Shown in pieces: positions 18,738-29,054 of a stretch of 64,000 nt of DNA (position 1 is the first letter of the stretch; each line of letters opens with the position of its first letter). The translations under genes were made by a program, and so were the position numbers. The stretch is taken from positions 434,001 to 498,000 of the forward strand of contig JALBYC010000002.1 in NCBI GenBank assembly GCA_023212645.1, in the 5' to 3' direction. Source of the DNA: Farysia itapuensis. Its lineage: Eukaryota > Basidiomycota > Ustilaginomycetes > Ustilaginales > Ustilaginaceae. The notes beneath the pieces were generated by a model, which was given only the letters and a program-made list of their open reading frames with translations, ran no database searches and was not told the origin of the DNA.

Positions 18738-20084
18738 CTAAACCGGCTCCTGTTGAGCTTGTGCTTTTGAGACCTTGTTGACTTCAGACCAGACCCTTCG
18801 TTCCCAATCCTTGTCACGTTTTTCCTTGCGTTCGTCGGCTTCAGCCTTGTCATAGAGATCACGGTGGTCGATGAACCTTTCCTGGACTTCGAGCGCGTCG
18901 CCCCACCCGAGTGGATCACCGCGATCGGCCACGCTAAAAAGCGCATGGGGAGAGGCACCTACGCCAACGTCTCTGCCGCTCTTTGCCGAATGTTTGCGGA
19001 GCGCCGATGACGCAGTTGCGGACAGCGAGCCTGGCTCGTAAGCGCCCTCTTCGCCGTTGTCGAAGTCAGAAACGTGATTGGTCGCGGACATGTATACATA
19101 TCCAAGGGCTTTGTCGAGTACCTGAAGCAAGCGAAACATTGACCGTCGATCTTCCACCGCTAATGTTTCGAAATGGACCAAGCCAAAATCTTCTACCAGG
19201 TCGCAGATCGCTCTGTTAAGATCCCCGAAGCGCTCGTTTCTCAAATTCGAGCCCGGCCCGCCAGTCGTGGACAGCATGTCTTGTAGATAGGAAAGGTCTT
19301 GGACTTGGGTATAAAAGTCGAGATTGAACGCTAAGTCGGACGATGGCGCGTTCTCGTGCTCACTGCCGTTAGTGTCCGAGTCTTGATCGTCCTCATCATC
19401 GGGCTGGAACCTGTCTATTGATCTCTTTGATTGTGAGGTGGACACTTCGCCGAGCAAGTCGACTTTGGTGAGAACGTTGACGTGCGGTAGTTCCAAGGTC
19501 AGCATGGCACGCAAAGCGAGGAGAAGCAGGGACACGTATCTTGACGCATCGGTGATGTGGGTGGCATCTGTCATATGTACCGCTACAAAGCGCAGAGCTA
19601 GCTTCTTCTCCAGCGTTGTCAAGATGTTGCGTAAAGCAGGGTGGTTGGTGGAGAGTTCTACTTGGCCTGGCAGGTCAAGAATGAGATACTCGAATCCGGC
19701 TCCCACTGGACCTATCGGCGTTTCTGGGCCGTGTATGCCGCCTTCTTGTTCGTTTGCAACTGTCATCTGTCCCGTTGCCCCCTGCCTTTGCTCTGACATG
19801 ACCCGATCGAGTTGTGCTATTAGCCAGTCGACGTTCTTCTCCAAATACTCGATGCAGTAGAGCATGGCCGCATTTGGACCCAGTGATAGTTCAGCCATAA
19901 CATCACGCACAGAGATCAGCCGATTGATGTCAACGGCGCATGGATATGGTAGACGGTCATTTGCTGGATCTAGATTGATGACTGAACACGGCCGTGACAG
20001 CAAGGACAGGAATTGATATTGACCATAGCAATATGTCGTCTTGCCCGACCCTGGTGACCCGATGACCAGCTGAGCAAACGGCAT
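18738..20084 (-). CDS. GPN2: GPN-loop GTPase 2
   Basis: 448 residues from the ATG at 20084; the frame is open 14 codons further upstream but without an ATG. The order of motifs is that of GPN GTPases: P-loop GSPGSGKTT at 9-17, the defining Gly-Pro-Asn loop at 69-71, switch-II-like DLPGQVE at 137-143 and base-recognition TKVD at 206-209. The opening MPFAQLVIGSPGSGKTTYC is typical of the GPN2 subfamily rather than GPN1 or GPN3. Members act in the cytoplasm in assembly and nuclear import of RNA polymerase II with GPN1/GPN3. About 30 extra, poorly conserved residues sit between the GPN loop and DLPG (about 98-128), and an acidic insert follows TKVD. Its probable functional partner RPAP1 is encoded 40 kb away. 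Confidence 0.93.
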   Translation of the reverse strand: MPFAQLVIGSPGSGKTTYCYGQYQFLSLLSRPCSVINLDPANDRLPYPCAVDINRLISVRDVMAELSLGPNAAMLYCIEYLEKNVDWLIAQLDRVMSEQRQGATGQMTVANEQEGGIHGPETPIGPVGAGFEYLILDLPGQVELSTNHPALRNILTTLEKKLALRFVAVHMTDATHITDASRYVSLLLLALRAMLTLELPHVNVLTKVDLLGEVSTSQSKRSIDRFQPDDEDDQDSDTNGSEHENAPSSDLAFNLDFYTQVQDLSYLQDMLSTTGGPGSNLRNERFGDLNRAICDLVEDFGLVHFETLAVEDRRSMFRLLQVLDKALGYVYMSATNHVSDFDNGEEGAYEPGSLSATASSALRKHSAKSGRDVGVGASPHALFSVADRGDPLGWGDALEVQERFIDHRDLYDKAEADERKEKRDKDWERRVWSEVNKVSKAQAQQEPV

Positions 20085-20441
20085 GGACAGAACACACCTC
20101 AATGTCGACCCTGCAGCTGCTTCCAAGGGGTCCGGGCCCAGCTGCTGTGAGAGAGGATGATCAGGACTGCCAGTGAACAGGAAGTGAAGCTGAATTTGAC
20201 AGTCTTGCAGAAATGGTATTTCCGCGCCAGATTAGACTGTACTTTGCCCCTCCACTCACGACTTGCTCTCGCGAGAGTGACACTTTCACTCCTCACCTCC
20301 TTCAGACATTTTGTCCTGTTCTGATCATCCCTTCCTGTTCGAAGCTGTTGAGATTCGTTCCCCAATTACTTCAGTGACACTAGCCTGCTACTGCGGCTGT
20401 CAGCTTTACTTTGCAGTAAGACATCCCACCCGGCTCTCAAA
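20085..20441. promoter_or_regulatory. Divergent promoter region, GPN2 / UBC1
   Basis: 357 bp between two ATGs on opposite strands. No RNA gene or distinctive repeat was seen, and no individual binding site is claimed. Confidence 0.5.
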
Positions 20442-21399
20442 ATGGGGGACGCTCGCTTGAGAAGAATCAACAAGGAGATCAACGATTGTAAGAATGACAA
20501 AGCCTCAGGCATACAAGTGTCTCTCATAGACGGTACGTCTACGTTCAGCTTGGTATATCTCTATGTGACGCAGCTAATCGCTTGCTTCACAGAATCTCCT
20601 TTCCACTTGGTCGGCACCTTCCCCGGACCAGAGAATTCGCCTTACGAAGCAGGAACCTTCGATGTCGTAAGTCTCGCCTCTCGTCTTCCCTATTTTGTAT
20701 GACTGACGACAACGCGCAACTCCTTCCTCACAGGACATTGTGGTTCCGGAAGGATACCCATTCCAGCCAATCAAGATGAAGTTCATTACCCGTGTTTACC
20801 ACCCCAACATTTCTTCTCAAAGTGGGGCCATCTGTCTCGATATTCTCAAAGACCAATGGTCGCCCGTGTTGACGCTCAAGTCAACGCTCATGTCACTTCG
20901 CTCGCTTCTCTGTTCACCGGAGCCCAACGATCCTCAAGACGCCGAAGTGGCAAAACACTATCTCCGAGACAGGAACGATTTCGAGAAGACGGCGAGATAC
21001 TGGACTGACATCTATGCCAACGGATCTGAATCTGCAAAACCACCTGCAGCAGAAGCAACTACGACCACGGCCACCAGTGGCGGTAAAGCAGCGCAGGCTA
21101 AAGCTGATCCAATTCTGCTAGCTGGACTCAAAAACGAGCATGTAAGCCAGTTTGTTAACATGGTAAGCATTGCGCGCCTTTCGCACAAAGGGAGCTATAC
21201 TGATTCTTGATCTACTGATTATCTAGGGCTTTGACCAAAACCAAGTCATCGATGTCCTGAAAAAGCTCAATTACCGAGGCGCAAAGTGAGTTCAGAAGAT
21301 GCAAATTCGTTGGATTGGCCCGACCTGCTGACGCTCATCATTGCCCACAGTGTTCGGAACGTTACCGACGATATGGTACTCAACGAGCTACTCAAATAG
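20442..21399 (+). CDS. UBC1: Ubiquitin-conjugating enzyme E2 with C-terminal UBA domain (UBC1/UBE2K)
   Basis: Five exons: 20442-20532, 20593-20666, 20734-21162, 21227-21285 and 21351-21399. The introns are 60, 67, 64 and 65 nt, all GT-AG, giving 233 residues. The UBC fold occupies about 1-150: the HPN triad is at 78-80 and the catalytic cysteine, in GAICLDIL, is C89. A linker rich in Ala/Thr (about 160-180) leads to a UBA domain at about 190-233 ([19 protein letters not shown]). An E2 core plus UBA is specific to the UBC1/UBE2K class, which extends Lys48-linked chains and in yeast supports the APC/C and ER-associated degradation. The exon junctions were chosen because each restores the family sequence, for example LID-ESPFHL across intron 1. 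It is convergent with GLO3, with 69 bp between stops. Confidence 0.95.
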
Positions 21400-21468
21400 A
21401 ACGTCTTGAAAAGGGCGAAGGTCTATCAAACAAAATCAAGAACTTGTCATTACGACGTACAATAGTGC

Positions 21469-23013
21469 TTAGGCGCCGTTTCGACTCATGTCTTCTAGAT
21501 ACTGAGAGAGCTTGAGTGCGCCAGATCTGAAGCTGTCGATGCTGCTCTGAACATCTGGGTTCGCCATGAAGCGCTGGTAATACTCTCTTGCTGCGTATTC
21601 AAGGTCGCCAAAGTCGCCACCAGAGGGCTGGGCCTGTTCGGCTTCTTCTTCGTCTTCACGGCCAAAGTATTGGTTGGAAGAAATAGAGGACTGACCTTGG
21701 AAAGACTGCAGGCGTTGTTGAGCTTCGTTGGTTGCATTCGGGTCGTAGGAGCCGCGTTGAAAGTACTGATCGGACGAGATGGATTTCTGACCGGTAAACT
21801 TGCTGCGGGCATAGTCTGGCTCATCGGCACCGTCCGATCCAGCGGCGGAATTGTTGGCAGCAGCAGCATCCTTCTCGGCCGCCAATCTGGCCTGGTGCGC
21901 ACTTGCTTTCATGCCCAATCGACCAAAGCCCATGCCCAGTCGATCCATTTCACCGTTCGTTCGGGCATTGGCAAAGGCATCAGGCGCAGTCGCACCACGC
22001 GGAGCACCCCCACTGGGAGACTTGACACCAGGCGACGTGACTTTCCCCACAGCAGCTCGCACAGCTTCCTTGGCCACCCGTTCAGCTTCGGCCTGCTGTT
22101 CGCCAGCCTTTTGCGATTGCTTGGCCTGCTCGGCTGCCTCCTTTTGCGCTTTGGCCTCTTCGGCACGCTTGGCTTCCTCCTCTCGAGCCTTGCGCTCTGC
22201 AGCTGCAAAGTCGATGGTTGTACCGGCTTTCTTTGCGCCCAGGCCCAGCTTTCCAGCACGCACAGGGCGAGCAGCAGGCGCTGTGGACGGACCGGATCCT
22301 GTGGGTGTCGTAGCTCCTGGCGTCGAGCTGGGAGAAGAGGTTCGACTGATTGCGCCGAGGGTCTGGCGTGCAGCAGAGCCGCTAGCACGCAGAGACGCAG
22401 ACGTCACCGTTTTGGGAACAGCAGGAGCTTTGGAAACTGCAGCAGGGGCTGGAGCAGGGGTAGGGGTAGAAATCGCCTTGGCAGTGGAAGCTGGTTTGTC
22501 CCACTCATCGAAGAAATCACCCTCATCGTCTCCCTTTGAGCTAGGCGACAAGACCGTGGCTGCAGAGGCCGCGGTGACTAGTCCCGGAAATAGGACCAAG
22601 CTATTGAGAGATTGTCCAGCAGCATCTTGCAGCGCCCGTTTCTGCAATTCTTCCTTGTAAGCTAGAGCAACAGAGGAGGTATATTTGACCTTGCCTTCAG
22701 TCGATGGAGCTAGCAGATGAGCGCCGCCTTTCCGATTGAAGAACTCAGCGGCGGCCGCGTTGCCTCCGACCTTCATGAGTCGCAGCTGGGACCAGTGCCA
22801 CGAATCGAGGTTGGTCGAGCGAACAAAGGTGATGTGGACACCCATGTTGCGGTGAACCGACGAGCAGTCCAAGCAGATGTAGATGGCATACGTGGCAGAG
22901 GCCCAGGTCGGGTTCTTAGCACCGCAGTCAAAGCATACATTGTTGCCCTTCTGTGTGGCCTTGAGGTGCTTGAAGATCTCTACGAGCTCTTCTTTGGAGG
23001 GACCGTCTGCCAT
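21469..23013 (-). CDS. GLO3: ARF GTPase-activating protein, GLO3/ARFGAP2-3 type
   Basis: 514 residues, ATG start. The N-terminal ArfGAP domain (about 8-125) has the C4 zinc finger C27-X2-C30-X16-C47-X2-C50 and the arginine finger R55 in HRNMG. The middle is Ala/Ser/Pro-rich with a charged, probably helical region ([18 protein letters not shown], about 275-315), which in this subfamily binds coatomer. The C-terminus carries the repeated Glo3 motif: [11 protein letters not shown] and [11 protein letters not shown], ending in an amphipathic helix-like segment. It stimulates GTP hydrolysis on ARF1 to drive COPI uncoating at the Golgi and ER-Golgi boundary. The length is close to that of yeast Glo3 and animal ARFGAP2/3. 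Confidence 0.95.
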   Translation of the reverse strand: MADGPSKEELVEIFKHLKATQKGNNVCFDCGAKNPTWASATYAIYICLDCSSVHRNMGVHITFVRSTNLDSWHWSQLRLMKVGGNAAAAEFFNRKGGAHLLAPSTEGKVKYTSSVALAYKEELQKRALQDAAGQSLNSLVLFPGLVTAASAATVLSPSSKGDDEGDFFDEWDKPASTAKAISTPTPAPAPAAVSKAPAVPKTVTSASLRASGSAARQTLGAISRTSSPSSTPGATTPTGSGPSTAPAARPVRAGKLGLGAKKAGTTIDFAAAERKAREEEAKRAEEAKAQKEAAEQAKQSQKAGEQQAEAERVAKEAVRAAVGKVTSPGVKSPSGGAPRGATAPDAFANARTNGEMDRLGMGFGRLGMKASAHQARLAAEKDAAAANNSAAGSDGADEPDYARSKFTGQKSISSDQYFQRGSYDPNATNEAQQRLQSFQGQSSISSNQYFGREDEEEAEQAQPSGGDFGDLEYAAREYYQRFMANPDVQSSIDSFRSGALKLSQYLEDMSRNGA

Positions 23014-23728
23014 CTCGATGAGGCGACGTAGCTGTCAGGAAAGCACAAGAAGATGGTCAAGTGGACTGTTGTAATTGGTGTAAGTAGACGCGCCAAAGTG
23101 TGAGATTAGCGACGCTGAATTCTCGCCTGCACGTCTGTGCAAAGCGTACCGGTGCCACCTCATTCCATCGCACCTCACGTTGCCAGGATTCCTGGAACAT
23201 CTTGCACCCGGTCAGCAACACTTGAGAGCACTACCTGAGCATCTTGTTCGCTCTTTTGCTTGACTATCCTGGCTGCAGATCTGCACTGTAGCGTGCATCG
23301 ATGATGCGATGAGGTTGGGGGTGTTAGACCAACCCACCGACGGTTTAAAATACAAATTGCAAACTGGGGCTAATTCACCTCTGAGTCGTAGAAGGCGAAT
23401 ACAAATTTGAGCTTGGATGGATCAAAAGGCGCAAAGAAGAGCGAAAGAGCCAAAGAGAGGAAAGAGCGGGCGATCAGACAAGTCTCTTCACCATTGTCGC
23501 TCTTGTCGTCGTCGTTGCCAACTCTGTCAACACTGCAACATCGGATCCAACACGCACCGCCGCTTCATTCAGCAGCTGAACTGTAAGCTGTATGTCTCAT
23601 CACCCATCTGACGCTGGAAAGCATTGGTAAAACCGATCTTCTCGTACTCATCAATCATCGCTGTTCCCCCTTTTCAACCTGTCTGACAGCAGGATAGCGT
23701 TCGACCATTCGACACACTCCGCTTGGAC
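23014..23728. promoter_or_regulatory. 715-bp divergent intergenic region, GLO3 / NOT2
   Basis: Only short frames are present, such as a basic 64-codon one at 23417-23611 without recognisable homology. The region must contain both promoters and the NOT2 leader. No tRNA-like or repetitive structure was noticed. Confidence 0.5.
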
Positions 23729-25640
23729 ATGCAGAGGCCTGGTAGGTAGACTCAGATCCCACGCAATAGCAGTCGCAGGCTCCGTGCACGCAGTCGCTAA
23801 TCTCGTCATTCTTCACATTGCGTCTTCGTTGCAACTATCCGCAGGTTCAGTCAACCAGCGACCGAACCCATCCATTTCAGCGTTTGCAAACAGACTACCC
23901 AACACAGGCTCTGGCTCTCCCAGCCTCAGTCCCAGTCTTGCCACCAACATGTATCCATACTTGCAAGGTGGACCACGTATGATGGGGTCTTACCCCGGTT
24001 TACAACAAGGTAGGACATTCCCAGCTCAGTCAGCGCAGACTCGAGTTCAAGACTTACCCTCGTTTCATCATACTGTAGGCTCTGCAGGTGCCTTTCCGTT
24101 TGGTGGCTCAGGTACGGGCAACACACCAGGTGCAGCTAGCTTAGCTTCCCAGCTTGCCGGGCTGTCTGGTCAAGCAGGAGGTCAAGCACATGGACAAGGA
24201 CAGGGAGGCGAGCTGAATCTGAACGACTTTCCAGCGCTAGGAGCAGGTCAGCAAGGTGGTCAAAGTCAGCAAGGAGGGGGCTCCGGCCTAGGTGGAATGA
24301 GCAATGCTCTATCGAGCTATGCCAGTCAGGCCGGGACCACCGGAGTGGCGTCTTCACTGCGAGGTGGTGCACCATTACGGAATTTCACGCAGGACGACTT
24401 TCCAGCGTTGAATCAGGGTAGCAGGGCAATTGATGGTCGAAATGGAGAGGATCTATTCCCGCATGGTGTCGCAGAGCAAGCATCCGCAGCAGCGGCCCTT
24501 CAACATCAGCACCAGCACCGCGAACAACATCGACAAAATCTGTTGGGATCCGCAGTTGGAGGTACACGGACAGACACGTCCTTGTCTGCAGCGAGAGGTG
24601 GCTTTGGAGAGCCAGACCGCAACTATGCAACAAAAGTTGGAGCAGGCAGCTTGAATGTTCAGCAGCAGACGTGGAATCCACCAGGTGGCATCTTTGGCAA
24701 CAGTAACTCTAGCGGCTCTGCCCAGCTCAACGGCATTCAGCGTTCTGCCTCTCCATCGTCTGCGCGGTCACCTCTGTCCAACGTTCGCAACGCCTCTGGA
24801 GGGCTCAACGCTTCCTCACCAATGACCGACAACGTCTCGGCACGCGCTGACAGCGAGGGAAGGCAAGGGGTAATTCCGCCCGGTCATATGAATCAAGGAG
24901 GTGTCATGGCTCAAACTCCCGCACAACAGATTCTTACCTCACCCGCAGACCGTTTCGGTTTGTTGGGTCTACTGAGTATGATCAAGTCGTCGGATCCAGA
25001 TCTCTCTATGCTTTCCATGGGTCTGGACTTGCAGACATTTGGTCTGAACATGAACTCGTCGGATGCACTCTATTCTTCCTTTATTACGCCATGGTCGGAG
25101 AACAACGCGCTTGCTGCCTCTCGTGTCGAGCCGGACTTTACTCTTCCATCGTGCTACAACGTGCAGCCACCTCCTCCGGCTCAGAGCAAGATAGCATCCT
25201 TCTCGGATGAGACGCTCTTCTTCATCTTTTACTCGACGCCGCGAGACCTGCTGCAAGATGTAGCCGCACAGGAATTGTATGCAAGAAATTGGCGTTACCA
25301 CAAGGAGCTGCATCTATGGCTTACAAAAGAGCAAAACACGGAACCCACACACAAGACGCCCACCTACGAGCGCGGCACGTATGTCTTTTTCGACCCAGCC
25401 TCGTGGGAGAAAGTCTCGAAGAGTTTTGTGCTAATGTACGAGATGCTGGAAGAAAAAGTGCCGTCGCAGGCTCAGGCTCTCGCTGCACAAGCCGCTGCCT
25501 TGCAAGAGCAGCAGCAGCAACAGCATCAACAACAACGGCAAGGACAGTCTCAGCACCAACAGCAGAACCAGCAACAGCAACAGCAGCAATCGCAGGCGTC
25601 CCCCTCGGCTTCCTCTGCTCTCGCTCAGCAATCTCAATAG
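23729..25640 (+). CDS. NOT2: CCR4-NOT complex subunit 2
   Basis: Predicted as two exons, 23729-23741 and 23845-25640, with a 103-nt intron (GTAGGT donor, CCGCAG acceptor), giving 602 residues. The long second exon has no in-frame ATG until 23949, while the 13-nt first exon supplies M-Q-R-P-G in perfect phase; starting at 23949 remains possible. The first 380 residues are Gly/Gln/Ser-rich, including two NDFPALG/DDFPALN repeats known from NOT2 proteins. The NOT2/3/5 domain spans about 380-555 (DLSMLSMGLDLQTFGLN, ETLFFIFYSTPRDLLQ, RNWRYHKELHLWL). A poly-Gln/Ser tail ends the protein. NOT2 binds NOT1 and NOT3/5 to anchor the deadenylase complex controlling mRNA decay and transcription. It is convergent with the next gene. 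Confidence 0.9.
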
Positions 25641-25856
25641 CTGTATAGTCTAGCCACTGTCTCACGTGTATTCTCATCCAACTCGCCAGGATGTAAAAAT
25701 GAAAAATCCGGCCTTCGTCAAAGTTGCGTACGTTGTGTCGAATGGATATTTGCTCGCTCAGACATGTTGAGATGGGACAAATTGCTGATTGCTATATTAG
25801 AGGGGGAAATGCAGAGGAAAGGCAAGGGGTATGATGACAGAGAAGTGAGTGGGGAT

Positions 25857-27248
25857 CTAGGCGAGTCTACGAAGGTGGTAAGTGCGTTCTTTGAGCTCGG
25901 CTTGCTTGGCAGAGGTGAAGCCGGAGGAGGATTTCTTGTTTTTGGTCAAGAGCTTGAGGGCAATGTTTTTGCTTGTGGGCATGGGTTTAGCAGTCACTTT
26001 GGAGGTAGGTGAGGATGCGGATGAAGATCGCAGCATTCGTTCGGCGGAGGGAGTCTCGGATGAGACTTGAACGTATTCGTTGGCAAGGTTGTAGACAGCA
26101 CGGTAGTCGATGCTGGGACGAGTAAGGTCAAAGACCTGTTCGGATGCAAGAATGGTGGAATCCGAGACAGTGGCCAGACTGTCTACGCTGACTGTCGACA
26201 TGGTGCTCGAGGTCCTTGACATGGCAGGTGTTTGACTGCGCTCATTTCGAAACGAAGATTTGGTGGAGGGAGCTGGCGAGGCAGTTCGGAAGTGCCCGAC
26301 GAGGGCCGCCGTCTTGAACGGCAGTCGGAGACGCTCTTCGGGTTCCGAGTCCATCGACCAACGAGACGATAGCTCGACACTTCCACGACCCGAGATCTCC
26401 ATAACACGGCCGTTGCAAGTCAAGTCTGCAATGAAAGGGACCTCTTCCTCCTTAATGGGCGCGGAAACCGTTGAAAGACTAGAAGACTGACGGGAAAATG
26501 AAGGGCGCACAGCGGGAGCAGGCACGTCGCGGCGGACGTCGGTAGGCGCATCCGGGAGTGGACGACTTTCGTACTTTTCACGAGCAGCCGGTGCGCGTCG
26601 CTTTGTGCTGGAGGATCGAGAAGTAGTGGGGGGCGTGGAGGGTCGAGAATAGGCTTGCTCCAGCTTCTCTTCGGCTCCCCAAACAGAAGCGGATTGAAGG
26701 AGGTCGGCGTACAGCTCGGCCTCGAGCTCGGCAAGGCTTGAGCGCTGACTCGGCACGTTGTCATCGTCGTGCAGCTGACATAAACCGAGACTGTTGACCC
26801 AGCTATCTGTGTCGATGGAGCACTTGCTGCTGCTACTGCTACTGCTGCTGCCACTGCTGCTGTATCGACCCTGAGAAAGACTACCAAGTGGTTTGGAGGC
26901 AACAAGCTCAGGTGTGGTTTGGTCGGCGGCATCGTCTTCGACGAAGGATTTCACTTCATGCCTGCTCCTGCGGAATGGGTTACGCGATTGAGCGGCCGAT
27001 CTTGTCATTGTCGCCGAGCGAAGTCGCGAGGGCAGCGATTTAGGTGACAGTCCTGCTGGTGTATAGACCTGAGGAGTAGGAAGATTCTCTTTGACGAAAG
27101 CGTCTCGGACTGGTACGAGCGGGAAAATGTCAAATGCTCGTCGTCCTGTACTTTCTTCGTCTTCGAGATGGATGGGCATCAGGACAGATTGAATGGAGTC
27201 TCTTTTGCCGGAAAAGGACACCGACAATCTTCTAGCAAGGTTGGGCAT
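25857..27248 (-). CDS. Unrecognised Ser/Arg-rich protein
   Basis: 463 residues from the ATG at 27248; the frame is open 19 codons further but not from an ATG. I do not recognise a family. The N-terminus has a basic, possibly amphipathic segment (NLARRLSVSFSGKR), and most of the protein is low-complexity Ser/Arg/Pro/Thr, including a poly-Ser run near residue 140. Two short patches are less degenerate: a VPFIADLTCNGRVMEI-like stretch near 290 and DYRAVYNLANEYVQV near 385. The C-terminus is basic with KLLTKNKKSSSGF. There is no signal peptide or membrane helix. It may be a lineage-specific signalling or scaffold protein, but no function can be assigned. The long uninterrupted frame makes it a credible gene. 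Confidence 0.6.
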   Translation of the reverse strand: MPNLARRLSVSFSGKRDSIQSVLMPIHLEDEESTGRRAFDIFPLVPVRDAFVKENLPTPQVYTPAGLSPKSLPSRLRSATMTRSAAQSRNPFRRSRHEVKSFVEDDAADQTTPELVASKPLGSLSQGRYSSSGSSSSSSSSKCSIDTDSWVNSLGLCQLHDDDNVPSQRSSLAELEAELYADLLQSASVWGAEEKLEQAYSRPSTPPTTSRSSSTKRRAPAAREKYESRPLPDAPTDVRRDVPAPAVRPSFSRQSSSLSTVSAPIKEEEVPFIADLTCNGRVMEISGRGSVELSSRWSMDSEPEERLRLPFKTAALVGHFRTASPAPSTKSSFRNERSQTPAMSRTSSTMSTVSVDSLATVSDSTILASEQVFDLTRPSIDYRAVYNLANEYVQVSSETPSAERMLRSSSASSPTSKVTAKPMPTSKNIALKLLTKNKKSSSGFTSAKQAELKERTYHLRRLA

Positions 27249-29054
27249 TTTTGCTTTTGTGCGTGGATGTGATCTGAACGGAAGGCTGTATGGAACAAGA
27301 GACAATGACAGCTTCGACGTTGATAGATGGTAGCGACGGTAAGGTCAATGGTGAAGGCGTAACGGGATGTCAAGGGGGGCTGCTGGGAGACAATGTAGTG
27401 TTATATGTCAGGAGAGGAAAGAAAGCATGGTTGGCGTATACGTCCAAGATGTCGGGCTCCGACTGCGATGTCTTAGACGCACGGAGGGAGGCCCATCGCC
27501 AGCCGAATCCACCTCAAGACCGGCAAAGCTATGGCCGTAGAGAGGTTGCAATCTTGGCATGAGCGGAGGAGCTTGTTTTGCGGTTTCAGATGTCGGAACA
27601 AAGATGTTTGCTTTAAGCATCGATGTGGCCGCAAGGCAGTAGAGCGCAATGCTCAGCGTGTGGCTGGCCGACCGTGGTTGAGCAAAGGCCAGGCGAGGAA
27701 GTGTCTCAATCTCGGCGATGTGAGTCAAACGACCGCGTTGGGATAACAGGGTCAAGTTGCCTCATTTCTGCCATGGATAGCTGCGTCGGGCGTCGACAGG
27801 CGAGAGACAATTGAAATTTGAGAGTGAGACACTGGGCGAGATTGACCGCATGGCTGATTTAGGCGGAGCAATTATGCATAGGATCTGTCAGATAGGTACC
27901 GGGAAGGCGGAATTTGGGCGCAAAGGCCTAGAAAATCACGACCTGGCTTGCAGATCCGGACATGACCCACGATGCGCTTTGCCGCCCTTGTGTGCACGTC
28001 CTCTGCATCGCCGCTATGCACAACGTATGTCGCGGATTCTGGTAATACTATCCTCCGCTGCCAGTCATGACCTAGAATGACCCCTTCCATCCAAACCGCA
28101 TGGGGAGTCGAGACGTGTTAATTCTATTTTATTTCATATCCCGACCCGATGAAACAGTGTTTTCATTTCGGCTTGCAGTCGACGACTAGGCCACGATCTC
28201 CTCTTCTCCAGACTTTTAGAGCTCATGGCGTTGCCCGACATTCGGGAGAGTGGCATGATCTAGCACATCTGCTCAGTGAGCAGACCTGAACACCGTACGA
28301 GGTGTCCCGCTTGAAATTTGGGATGGTCATACACAGTGGCAGACCAAAGTCGGCTGCTGTATGTCTGTAAGTGTCCAAGTTGGCGCCCAAATCTGCATAC
28401 TACGACGCGCATGATTGTGTACGATCTCGCTTACAACCTTGTTTCCGCATCAACGCTTAAATATCGGATGATGCTCCGACTCTTTCAATGCATAGAACGT
28501 GTCTCGTTTGCCCTGAAAGAAGCGTCTCACTCACTGGCATTCTCGCAATCGGAACTAGGCTGCCGGCGACGGCATCTTGGTTGCCAAGAGGGTGAGACAG
28601 GCACAAAATCTCTGGCTCGGCCAATGATGCTCTCAACATGACCATCTCTATCAGCTCCAGTCAAGATGTGCGTTTCCATGAGTGCGCAGACGTTGCGTTC
28701 CTGAGGTAGCCGCATGTGGCGGTTCCCAATCTTGCTTTCAATGCGACGGGTGTCATTGCCGACATGCCTCTGAGACAAATCCGTAGGTCTCGGCACTCAT
28801 CCATCCAATTTTCAAAATTCGGGCCCGCGGGTACCGATCGTACCGATATACCGACCAAGTTGTTATTATTATTCTAACATCAGACCGGTCACAGAGCATG
28901 CAGATCATGCAGAGTAGTGGTGTGTGTGCTAGTAGGCGCAGTGGAGCGCGGACAGTGACTGTACAGTGCATACATTGCGTGGAGTGCGTGGATTGCGATC
29001 CAGTGACGACCATGGTGTCGAGTACGCTCGATTACGACGCCAAGCGTTGAATTG
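27249..29054. other. Gene-free stretch of 1.8 kb
   Basis: This is the longest stretch without a supported gene. Open frames are short (115 codons or fewer), mostly start with non-ATG codons and lack recognisable domains. Small structures seen are the palindrome CTGCTCAGTGAGCAG at 28269-28283, three TACCGA copies at 28832-28854 and a TTATTATTATT run near 28863. No tRNA or snRNA could be identified by eye. It could hold the promoter and leader of the Ser/Arg-rich gene plus an unrecognised non-coding RNA. Confidence 0.5.

Noticed and set aside
21670..22660. Plus-strand frames of 269 and 289 codons opposite GLO3
   Set aside because: Antisense to the Ala/Lys-rich middle of GLO3; the low-complexity content mirrors the sense codons.
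28269..28283. Palindrome CTGCTCAGTGAGCAG in the gene-free stretch
   Set aside because: Isolated 7-bp-arm palindrome with no accompanying repeats or conserved neighbours; within chance expectation for this much DNA.
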